Shown: positions 33,771-43,605 of the stretch, piece after piece
Numbering within the stretch: position 1 is the first letter of the stretch
Layout: each line of letters starts with the position of its first letter
From: Amblyornis subalaris
Lineage: Eukaryota; Chordata; Aves; Passeriformes; Ptilonorhynchidae
Reading direction: 5' to 3'
Length of the DNA stretch: 64,000 nt
Assembly (NCBI GenBank): GCA_018881555.1
Contig: JACAXG010000528.1
Location: 1-64,000 of the forward strand
Notes under the pieces: model-generated
What the model saw: only the letters and a program-made list of their open reading frames with translations
Told to the model about the DNA's origin: nothing
Databases searched by the model: none
Position numbers and translations under genes: made by a program

Positions 33771-34288
33771 AAGATGGGGTCTCCCATCTGCAGCAGTAGG
33801 CTATGTCCTTCCTTCCCCAGGCAGTGTTATATGGCAAGGCAAGCACCAAGCCCCTGTGTTGCTACTGCAGATGATAGGCTGCCCAGAAGAGGGAAAGGCC
33901 AGCAACCACTTTCTGTCCTCGCACCTTTTGTGTGGCAGCAATCCCTAGACATATTCTATTTTGGTGTCCAGATTTTAGAAGTGGCCTCCAGCAAACGATG
34001 GCAGCACACTTATTTTGGCAAGGAAAGCACCTAGCCCCAGGACAGGTGAGGGCTACCCAGGTGCAGGATGAGAGGCTATCCAGGAATGGAAAAGGCCAGC
34101 AACATCTTTCTGTCTGGGCACCGTTTTCTGTGGGAGCAATTGTCAAGGACATATTGATACAGGATGTATGAATTTTGTTGCAAATTCTCATCAGGCTAAA
34201 CAAAGACATCAGACGTGTTAGGCAGCTCTTGTGCTTTATTGTACAGTCACATTAACTCCAGCAACCAGCCCACTATTTAGACTCAAAA
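33771..34288. repeat. Complex satellite S2, two ~200-bp units
   Basis: The phrase AAAGGCCAGCAACxxCTTTCTGTC followed by GTGGGAGCAATx occurs near 33895 and 34090, and again in related form at about 35770 and 42195. No coding content. Confidence 0.5.
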
Positions 34289-34376
34289 AGTGTTGGCTAA
34301 CAAGCCCTTAAATTTGATAATAGACTTCCACAAGTGTGATGGCTAACAAGCCCCTAATTTTGTACAGTACACTTCA
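34289..34376. repeat. ~55-bp tandem duplication
   Basis: TGGCTAACAAGCCCxTAAxTTTG and its downstream CACTTC-type context occur twice in a row, just before the telomeric tract. Confidence 0.7.
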
Positions 34377-34420
34377 ATAAGTTCTCAAGTCCCACAACAA
34401 ACTCCTCAAAGGTGTTGAGG

Positions 34421-34500
34421 AGGGTTAGGGTTAGGGTTAGGGTTAGGGTTAGGGTTAGGGTTCGGGTTAGGGTTGGGGTTGGGGTTAGGGTTAGCGTTAC
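34421..34500 (+). repeat. Interstitial telomeric repeat (TTAGGG)n
   Basis: About 13 units; the first six or seven are perfect, later ones are TTCGGG, TTGGGG and TTAGCG variants. It is far from either window end and bordered by other sequence on both sides. Confidence 0.95.
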
Positions 34501-34509
34501 AGTTGTTTT

Positions 34510-35200
34510 TCCCTGTTTCCTTCCTGCATTTATTGTGTGTTTAAAATAAAACAAAATGACTTTTTGTCCATAATTTAGTGGAACAAGCAAAAACGCTGCT
34601 GAAGTATGACAGGAAGACAAATGATAGCAAAATTTCAGTGGTTACACAGCAGCACATTTAGGGAATGTACATGAAAATTAACTGTGAACTTAGAAGTGAA
34701 TGTTTGGCTTAATCACTGAGTGAGAAGGAAGAGAATCTTTCTGTGGAGCTGAGGCTTTATCAAGTTTTGATTCTGAGTCGCACCCTTTGCTACCACTGGG
34801 GAAAGCAGTCCTGGGGTGGTTGCGTCTCTTGTCCTCCCTCAATAGCTTCGCTGCAATGATTTGAGGTGTCAGGCTGGAGAGAGGCTTGGCTGATGGTAAA
34901 AATGGATGCTGCCCAAAGGGAAAAAAATGAACCATTACTTTGCAAGCTCAGATCCTCAGAGGCTCAGACTGGATTCCTCTGGTTTTTAGAAATATGCAGA
35001 ATTAGGACAGAGGAGACTATCTTCACCTCTGTCTCCATGTCCAGGACCTTGCTATCACAGGCAAACATAACCCACAATCCTATTAATCCATTTATCCAGG
35101 TGTCTTTAGCTTGCTGGGATTTTTGCCCTGCACCTCTTCCTTGAGGAAGAGCAGGCCTCAGGGAGACCTCACCTTGCCACTCTTGAGTACTTCAAGGGGG
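34510..35200 (-). pseudogene. Two 3'-terminal exons of an unidentified gene
   Basis: Minus strand. A short exon (35173-35200, 28 nt) lies between a pyrimidine-rich acceptor (TTTCTTACAAG) and a GTGAGG donor. It splices in phase to a terminal exon whose acceptor is TTTCCCTTTGGGCAG. That exon encodes 72 residues (34690-34908) to TAA, including LTPQIIAAKLLREDKRR. A 3' UTR with AATAAA (34529-34534 complement) follows, then within ~30 bp the telomeric tract. Upstream exons are absent: satellite begins beyond about 35290. I do not recognise the protein. The coding and splice signals together look real, but this could be a chance arrangement. Confidence 0.45.
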
Positions 35201-35289
35201 CTTGTAAGAAAGACAGACAAAATAGGATTTTGTTCTCGGACCATTCCAAAGGAACAGCTCCTGGATTGTTAAATTTTAAAGTTAGGCTC

Positions 35290-35861
35290 AGTGAGAGCGA
35301 AAACTGTGAGACTACATGTAGCTGAGAAGGAAGGTGCATAGCTACTGTGTGAGTTGTGTGTTGTTGAAGTGCTGCTGCAAGAAAAACATACCTAGCAACC
35401 GCTTCTGTTCTGGTGCATCATTGTGTAGGGAGATATATGAACACCTTGGCCTTTGCAAAATTGAAAGTGTGTGACCTTACCCATAGCTTAGAAGGAAATT
35501 GCAGAGCACCATAATGTCAGTGCAGTTCATACANTGCAAGAGAAAAGAGTGGAATGAATACAAGTTTCCAATAAGTAAGAGGCAAGGTCCAAGCAAGCTT
35601 CTTGTCCTGGCACATTTATCTATTTGAACTGCAGCTGGAAACTCTGGTCTAGCTATGGACTCTGCGACATTGAGAGAATGCGATGCTATCTATAGTTGAG
35701 AAGGAAATTACTTACCACTAGAGTGTTTGGTCTAGTTTATAGGCTGCAGGGGGAAAGGTGAAGGCCAGCACCGGCTTTTTGTTCTAAAGCTTTTTGTATG
35801 GGAGCAGCTGTCGGATGTTTTGAAGGTGTTTGTGATCTGTGAGAGTGAAAGAGTGGGATGT
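35290..35861 (+). repeat. S2 satellite, forward units
   Basis: Units marked by AGCTGAGAAGGAARxTGC, spaced a few hundred bp, with GGCCAGCACCGGCTTTTTGTTCT near 35770. The same order reappears at about 42000-42300. It is interrupted by the solo LTR. Confidence 0.55.
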
Positions 35862-36605
35862 TGTCCTGGGTTAACCACATATTCTATTACCACCCACATA
35901 AACTGGATAATTCACAGTTACACACCTGGTCCCTGAGGTACTCCTTATCTCAACTGAGATAAGCACTCCAGCTGACAGCAAGCACCACCCATCCTGATTA
36001 GATAAGCTCAGCTAATGGCCCATTACACCACCCATCTTGATTAGTTTATCTTGATTAATGGCCCATTACTGGACTTTGTGAAAATAGAATGTCAAAAACC
36101 ATGAGAATCATCCGAGCTCATTGCCGAAGCAACCAATAGAACATCGGGAAAAATCCTCTTCCATTGTGGAAGTCCTCGCCCCTGGGGGAGGTACCAGCCA
36201 AGAAACACGGCATAAAAGCAAGGATTTGGGATGGGAGAAATCACTCTCGACTTGACTGGACTCCACTCCACTCCTCGGGAGTGGACTCAACTACTCCACT
36301 CCTCTGGACTGGACTCCACTCCACTCGACAGGACTCCACTCCACTGCTCTACTGGACTGGACTACCGGGACTGGACTACCAGGCCTTTCTACAGGACCAG
36401 TGCCTAACTGGACTACACAGCTACCACCCTGGCCAACAGGGTGTCAGGTTGTACCATGACTCTGTCGGTTTGTTTAGGCTGATGTTTCCGTATTCCTGCA
36501 TTTATTTTAACCTTTTTTATTAAAATTGTAATTTTGACCTAAAATCTCTTGAGGTATTTTGTGTGGGGTTAATTTCCCCTGCTGGTTTACAGTCAAACCA
36601 CCACA
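35862..36605 (+). mobile_element. ERVL-type solo LTR, 744 bp, 5-bp TSD
   Basis: TGTCCTGGG...CCACA flanked by GATGT at 35857-35861 and 36606-36610. CATAAAAG near 36211 and ATTAAA at 36519-36524 are the promoter and poly(A) candidates. A GGACTCCACTCCACT minisatellite fills about 36250-36375. The TGTCCTGG start and 5-bp duplication are shared with the provirus at 16430. It sits inside S2 satellite. Confidence 0.82.
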
Positions 36606-37140
36606 GATGTACAGAGAACTTGAAGGAAAGCGGGTGTGATGATGTTCAATGAGTGCGAGTNACATGTGAGTTACAGCACAAGCATTCTCAGCTGACACAT
36701 TCTCAGCTGTTTGTGAATGAGCATTTTGCTAGATTTTTGCAATTCTGTCCCTGGGCTTTGAATGTGACTGTAGACATAGCTGAGAAGGAATATGCATAGA
36801 TTGATACTGTGGAGTGTAGTTGAAAAGCAGCGAGGAGAAGGCATTATCCAGCAACAGCTTCTTACTTGGCAGGGGAATTCATCTTGCCACTTGATTGTGG
36901 TGTGAATTAAGTGTTGCAAATGGAAGCTGAAGTTTCTTCTAAGCTGCATATCCTTTCAGTCTGGCCTAGAGACCTTCAGGATCTGCTGCCTTAAAAAAAG
37001 GTCCTATAACAAAAGAGACTGTGCTGGGCATCAGTATTCCTATGCAGCATTAAACTGCATGACTCACATTGGCGTTACGCTTTTTTATTTCAGCTGCACG
37101 TGCATTTTCAGTTTTGCTCTCTCACCGAGCCCAGCTCCAT
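36606..37140 (+). repeat. S2 satellite continuing after the solo LTR
   Basis: Similar, in the same order, to about 40855-41220, including a TGAGAAGGAA/TAAGAAGGAT unit start, the GCTGCCTTAAA phrase and a TTAAACTGCATG phrase. This belongs to the ~4.2-4.4-kb duplicated block. Confidence 0.55.
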
Positions 37141-37900
37141 AATTTTAATCTGGAAACAAAAGAGGGGAAAGTTGCTGGGTTTCACATTCACTTCCAAGGA
37201 CATCAACACCACCATGTGAACCAGGGCTATGACCTTTCATTTCATACTAAACGTACTATCACCTTCTTTCTTTCAATCATGCAGAGTTCCTGAATGTAAA
37301 CTAGCTCTATCAAGTGTAAACATTTGTCACAAAACGTGCCTGCTCAGCAAGCTGTTGCTGTCTCCATATTTAACTCACATCCTATTAAAAGCAACACACA
37401 GCCTGGGGTTATGCACTTTCCTGCTCAGCTGCAGGTACCATCACAGTGATTCACTCTTGCAGACTACGGGTTCAAAACTTACCCTTTGTGTCAATAGAGT
37501 GATACAGAGTTCCCAGGCAGGTGCAAAGGAGAGCTCTTTATTACAAAAACCAAGCCTTTTTAAGCAGTTAGCCATTATCAGAATACATACCATTGAAACA
37601 CAACAAACAGTAGTTCAACCAGTCACCATAAGCCACGAGGTGATCGTGCGAAAGTTATGTAACTTGTTTTCTCTACTTCTAAGTTAGCTGAGCTCATTCC
37701 CAGAGGCCTTTTTACTTACCCAAGGTAACAGAAGTGAGCTGTGATTTTACAAGGGTAAGAAGGCCTTCATTTTGCAAGGTTTTACCTATCTGCAACAACC
37801 CTTGTCACAATTGCTACCGTAACACAGGTAAAAGAACAAAGAGTAAGCACTGGCCTTCACTTTCGCCTTGTAACTTATAAAGTGCAGAACACACAAGTCA
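37141..37900. other. Insert unique to the first S2 block
   Basis: This stretch has no counterpart in the second block. Between 37487 (TGTGTCAA) and 37826 (GTAACACA) it has TG...CA ends and a reverse AATAAA near 37550, so an antisense LTR is possible, but no duplication flanks it. Confidence 0.35.
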
Positions 37901-37959
37901 GTGCACTCAGCTCGACCTCATGCACTTTTGGTCTCACAGAGTCCAGTCTCGCTGGCCCC

Positions 37960-39235
37960 ACACAACAGGTTCTAGAACAAAGAGGCTGTGCTGGAATTGC
38001 CGTTTCCTTTGCAGCCTATCAACTACACAGCCGACAAGCAAACGAGTAGTCTTCCCTCCCAGCTGGAGGCATGATCACATTCCTTCTGGCTCCAAAAGCT
38101 AGCATCCACAACGGAGCTCTTCCACTAACTGCTCCCCCACGAATGGTGCCAGCACAGAAAAGCCAGTGGCTTTTGCCTGGGCACAGGCCGCGCTCATAGA
38201 AACAACCACACGATGGCGCTGTCGACTTACAAAGGAATCACACACCCTTCGCCCAGCTCCAAAGGACCCCAAGTGCACAGCCAAATTCCAAGCCTCACTG
38301 CTCGCAATTCAACTGTGTCAAGACCAAAAGATTTCGCTGATCTTCCCCTTTCAAGTGCCGACTTTTATTTGCACCACACTGAAACAGGAACGCCAACTCC
38401 TTTGCCCTAACACATCTTTTAAATCTCGCACGGTCCGCCTACACACTTGAAAACAGCTGGCAGAAACAGAGCTCCCAAAAGTGGCAGCTGAGAGAGCTCT
38501 TGCCATTTACAACTTCAGCTGCACCCATCGAACTACCAGCACACACCGTGCTAGCTGCATTTTCCTTCTCAGCTCTATCTTCCATCAGAATCCTTCAGTC
38601 TCACAGACTCAACATCCAAACGCAACAGCAGCAGGGACTGCTCAAACCCTAAAGGGACCAGGATAAAAAGCTCAATAGCTTGCCTTTTTCATTCCCACTG
38701 CATCAGCTCAACAGACAACCCTAAGTGATACAACTGCTTCTTAGGAAAAGGCTTGACATTCACTAAGACCACCCACTGTGCGAATCCCAAAGTGGTTTCC
38801 TTGCCAAAGAGAGGCACTGTAAGGCCATCTCCAAAGAAATGGCATCCCCTCCTCCAAAACACAAAACATGCAACCACTGATTTGGCACAAAGGTGCCAGA
38901 AAACTGCTGCTAGGCGTTACATGCCCAGGCCACTAGATCAGCTGCACACCAAGAGTGACCAGAACTGCTTACCTTGTCCAAAAGAAGTGCACTGCCAGAA
39001 TTTCAGAAGGCCACCTTGGACAAGTGGAAACCACATGCCCAATTGAATCTCGCAGGAGACCACCTTCCAAAGATGGATACCAACTCCATCATTGTACAAA
39101 TTGAGGCAGCGCTTCCATACCAATTATGCCGGCACAGAAAGTTGCTGCCGCCCTTCACCTCCACTAGGCAGCTTCTTCTCTGCCCCTCAAACACACTGAG
39201 CCTCCGTGCTTTCCTTCCTATGGAAAAGCATTGCA
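37960..39235. repeat. S2 long duplication, copy A (1.28 kb)
   Basis: Aligns by eye throughout with 42345-43605. Near 38790-38877 it includes a stretch of roughly 85-90 bp identical to 43170-43258. The TTCCTTCTCAGCTCTATC phrase shows the unit is reversed relative to the S2 units around it. Confidence 0.8.
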
Positions 39236-39999
39236 CACTTCATTCAGGAACTTCCCAGTGGGAAATTGGATATCACCTGCGCTATTGAATAAGTCCAGCA
39301 ATTGCTCCTCCACAGAAGGTGCCAGAACAGACGTCTTGCTGGACTAAACCTCCCTCCCCATGCCAGGTTAACATGTGCTGCACCAACACTGGGACTATGT
39401 CCTTTGCTTCCCAAGGAAAGGCACTCGGAGTCACTTGGCCTTGTCTTGCCGTCAGTATTTTACCTAGTTTTGCCTGGCCTCCCCTTGCTTTGCTTCCCTT
39501 GCCTACATCTGTCTTGTGTTGCACACACTATGACTTCCTTGCTGTGCTTTGCCTTGCCTACCACACTTTGCCTTGCCTGCATGAAAGGCAAGGCAATGCA
39601 ATCGAAATGTAGGCCATTCTAGGCAAGTTGTATACAAGTGCCAATCTCCTGGTTTTGTGGCGCAAGCCACAAAGCATCGTGGCTGTGTGGGCAGCGTATG
39701 AGTAGAGCTGGACTAGGAAAATATGCCTGCTTGGGAAGCTGTCGCTGACTCTCCCCGTTACAATCGCTGGCTTGTACCAGGCATGCTGCCTTCCAGCGNC
39801 ATTCCTTCAAGAGACTTCTGCTCAGCTTAGTCCCCTCGTGTCCTTTCAGTTCTGNGAAGTGCNCATGTCGCGCAGAGACGGAGAAGTGTCAGGACAGAAG
39901 CACGCGCTGCATTGCGGCTTCTCGGAGCAGCATTTCAAGCACACACCACGCACTGAAACCATGCTCCTTTCTTCNAAGCGCTTGAGAACATCTCGCAGG
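39236..39999. repeat. Low-complexity CCTTG-rich S2 segment
   Basis: Rich in TTGCCTTGCCT words (39440-39600). The complement of this purine/pyrimidine-skewed sequence reappears in the long units at 44260-44720. Confidence 0.45.
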
Positions 40000-42335
40000 T
40001 GCCAGAGTTAAACCTCGATTGAGCCTGCTGTTGTCATACAACAGCTGGAAGAAGNGAAGCCCAGCGATGGCAAGCTACTTTGCCTGATTTCAGCATGTAG
40101 ACCTCAAGCGTCCACAGGGTGCTGGGCACGGCTTTTGCTCAGCACGATGTACAAGCCTATTATTTCTGTTTTGCCGAGTGCAAAGTGTCTGCCTAGCTGT
40201 CACTCAGAGACCAGTGCCAGGAGAGAAGCACTTGCTGGATGAGTCTTTCTACGTGCAAGATTTTCAAGAAAGCACGGCAATGTGGGCAACGACAAGGGGT
40301 CTTGAAGAACATGTTTTGGTGACGAGACAGTTGTCTGTGCGAGAGCTCTAGCCCGAGCTTTGCCCCTTGTGAGGCTGGAAGATGCGTGCTGATACATGCC
40401 GCTGAGAAGGAAGGGGCAGCATCCAGCAGAGTGTGCCGGCAGTTTACAGGCTGCCCAGGAAAGACGACTGGACCTGAAGTGTGCCGCAAAGACAAGCTTT
40501 TAGGCGTCAGGGGCAAGCTGAGAGCAAGCTTCTTGTCCTGGATGCTTGTTCTCGCTGNGAGTTGTAGCNGAAAAGCTTTCCGCTTACGTTCACTCTCCAA
40601 GCGGGACACAACGTGCGGGTACACGGCGCTGAGAAGGAAGGGGCCCGGCAGCGGCGTCTTTGGATTGAAGCAGGGTGCTGCAGCGATTCTATGCCGCCAC
40701 AGTCTTCTGCCGCCTTCCAGCGCCATTCCTGGCTTCTTGCCGTCCGCAAGCTGCACACAGCCCATGGCGTGCTGCTGCACGCTTATGCTTACCTTAGTCC
40801 CCTTATGCAACCGCTTTTGCAATTGTGCCGCTGGCTTTCGAATGGGACTGTTCAAAGAGCTAAGAAGGATCGCGCGTAGAATGATCCTGAGCGGTTTTGT
40901 TGAAAAGCTGCGTGAACGAGGTGTTATCAAGAAAGCATTTCTTTCCTGGCATGCAGTCTTCTTGCCCCTTGATGGTGCTGCTAACCAAGGGTTTCAAAAG
41001 GCAGGTGAAGTTTCTTGCAAAAGGAATGTGGAGTCCTCTCCTTTGCATCTCATCGAGAGACTTCCCAATGTGCTGCCTTAAACAAAACGTCCCAAACCAA
41101 AAGAGACAGTTCTCAGCATTGCTTTTTCTGCGGCGCTTTAAACTGCATGGCACATATTTGGTGTATGCTTCTTAAGTTCAGCTGCACTTAGCTTTAGGTA
41201 AAGTTTTGTTCTTTCGTTTAGCCCAGCTTTCCTAAGCTAGTCAGGAAAAAAGAGACACGAAAGAAGTGACTGCGTTGAGCATTCCCTTTTGCGAGACTAC
41301 CACCATGACCCTGGCGTGTTTCGGCTGAAGCAGTGAGCTGGAGCTCTTCTTTGCCGGCACAACGTTCTGTGCGAGAAGTAGAGGGCCTTTTCGCAGGCCG
41401 GCAGAATGAAAGCGCATCATGTCACAGAAGGCGAAGAATGAAGTGCATAGCACCGTGCTTGTGCACAGCCTTCAGGATGCAAGAGGAGCGGGGCTGCCGC
41501 TCGCTAGCCTGCTGGCTTCAAGAGACCTTTTCTAAGGGGCAAGTTCAACGAAAGCTCCCTTTGCTGGCACACTGTCTTCTCCGAGCCCTATTGGAAACAA
41601 CACTGTTTAGCTGTAGACGCTGAGAGGCAGAGAACGCGATGGGAGATGCAGCGGAGAAGGAAAGTCCCGAGTGCAGCGGTGAGTTTGGTGTTGCTTCCGT
41701 GCAGCAAGGGGAAGGTGCAGCCCAGTAATGGTTTGTTCTTCAGGAGCCTTTTCTATGGGAGCAGCTGCTGGACGTTCGCAAAAGACATGGCAGGGTGGAA
41801 AAATGCCACAGCACAGAGACGTGAGAAGGAAGGTGCGTCGTCCTGGCACGCTGTGAGCAGTTGGAAGTCTGCTAGGAGAAGGGAGTCAGGTAGGAACGCC
41901 TTCCGTCCTGACGCTTCCTTCTGGGCGAGATAGAGCTGCTTGCACTCAGCGACACTGAAGACCTGTGAAACTGACTGAGCTGCGAAGATCATTTTCACAG
42001 GGAAGAGGGAAGCTCAGCAAATGCTTTCTCTCCTGCCACATCTCTCAGTCCCAACTGCAGCTGCAAATGTTGTGCTTTAAGCCACGGACTCCGCCACCAT
42101 CAGAGAACGTGCTGCTATCGAGAGAGCTGAGAAGGAAAGTGCCAATCACTCGTGTGTATTGTCTAGTTTACAGACTGCAAGGGGAAGATGAAAGCCAGCA
42201 CCGACTTTTTGTTCTAGCACATTTTCTTTGGGAGGTTTGGAAGTGGTTCGGGATGTGCGAGAGTGAGACACTGGGCTGATTCATAGAGCCGCATATGTGG
42301 GAGTTTGATGCAGTTCAACGGGTGCAGGTTCCATG
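40000..42335 (+). repeat. S2 satellite, forward GC-rich units
   Basis: Repeated unit starts GCTGAGAAGGAAGGxGC occur near 40400, 40628, 40860, 41652, 41825 and 42128. Overlapping frames exist on both strands, as expected of satellite. Confidence 0.6.
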
Positions 42336-42368
42336 TTGAGCAGCTGATGCCACAGAAAAGCTGCTCAA
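42336..42368. repeat. 10-bp inverted repeat at the S2 orientation switch
   Basis: TTGAGCAGCT (42336-42345) and AGCTGCTCAA (42359-42368) are perfect complements with a 13-nt loop. They lie where forward S2 units end and the reversed long copy begins. Confidence 0.8.
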
Positions 42369-43605
42369 AGAAAGAGGCAGTGCTGGAATTGCCTTTTCGT
42401 TTGCAGCCTCTCGACTGCACAGCCAACAATGAAACCATTCGTCTTCCTTCCCAGCTACATGCACGATCACATCCTTTCCATCTCCAAGAGCCAGCACCCA
42501 CAACGGAGCTCTTCCGCTAACTGCTCCCCCGCGAAGGTTGCCGGCACGGAGCAGCCTGTGGCTTTTGCCTGGACTCAGGCCGCACTCATAGAAACGACCA
42601 CAAGACGGCGCTGTCGACTTACAAAAGAACCACGCGCACCTCGCCCGCCTTCAAAGCACCCCAAGCGCACAGCCACCTTCCGAGCCTCACTGCTCCCAAT
42701 TCAACCGTGTCAGCACAAAAACATTTCGCTGATTTTCTCCTTCCAAATGCAAACTCTTCTCTGCACCACACAAATGCCAACACCAACTTCTTTGCCCTGG
42801 AACATCTTTTCATTGAGGCAGAGTCCGCCTACAGGCTCCAGAAAACAGCTGGCAAAACAGAGCTCCCAAAAGTGCCAACTGAGAAAGCCCTTGCTGCCTT
42901 CAACTTCAACGGCATCCCTCGAATTAGCAGCACACGCCCTGCTAGCTGCATTTTCCTTCTCAGCTCTATCTTCCATCAGAATCCTTCAGTCTCACAGAGT
43001 CGGCATCCAAACTCAACGGCACCAGGGACTGCTCACACCCTGAAGGGACCAGGACCAAAAGCTCCACTGCTTGGCTTTGGCATTCCCACCGCAACACGTC
43101 AACAAGCTCTAACTGATAGAACTGCCTCTTAGGAAAAGGCTTGACATCACTAAGACCACCCACCGTGCGGATCCCAAAGTGGTTTCCTTGCCAAAGAGAG
43201 GCACTGTAAGGCCATCTCCAAAGAAATGGCATCCCCTCCTCCAAAACACAAAACATGCAGCCACTGATCCCGAACCAAGGTGCCAGAAGACTGTTCCTAG
43301 GCATTACGTGCCCAGGCCACNAGATCAGCTGCACACCAAGAGTGAGCAGAGCTGCTTACCTTTTCCGTAGGAAGTGCACTGCCAGAATTCCAGAAGGCCA
43401 CCTCGGACAAGTGGAAACCACATGCCCAATTGAGTCTTGCAGGAGACCACCTTCCAAAGATGGATACCAACTCCATCATTGCACAAGTTGAGGCAGCGCT
43501 TCCACACCAAATGTGCCAGCACAGAAAGTTGCTGCCGCCCATCACCTCCCCAGGCAGCTTCTTCTCTGCCCCTCAGACACTGGGCCTCTGTGCTTTCCTT
43601 CCTAT
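42345..43605. repeat. S2 long duplication, copy B (1.26 kb)
   Basis: Second copy of 37960-39235, about 4.39 kb downstream by the CTCATAGAAAC landmark. It runs straight into the 463-bp satellite at the shared phrase GTGCTTTCCTTCCTATG. Confidence 0.8.

Noticed and set aside
37487..37826. Antisense LTR with TGTGT...ACACA ends
   Set aside because: No target duplication, no second copy in the window, and the ends could be chance. Left as a suspicion only.
40386..41081. 231-codon frame in S2 satellite
   Set aside because: Frames overlap on both strands, the DNA is a GC-rich repeat, and the protein shows no family signal.
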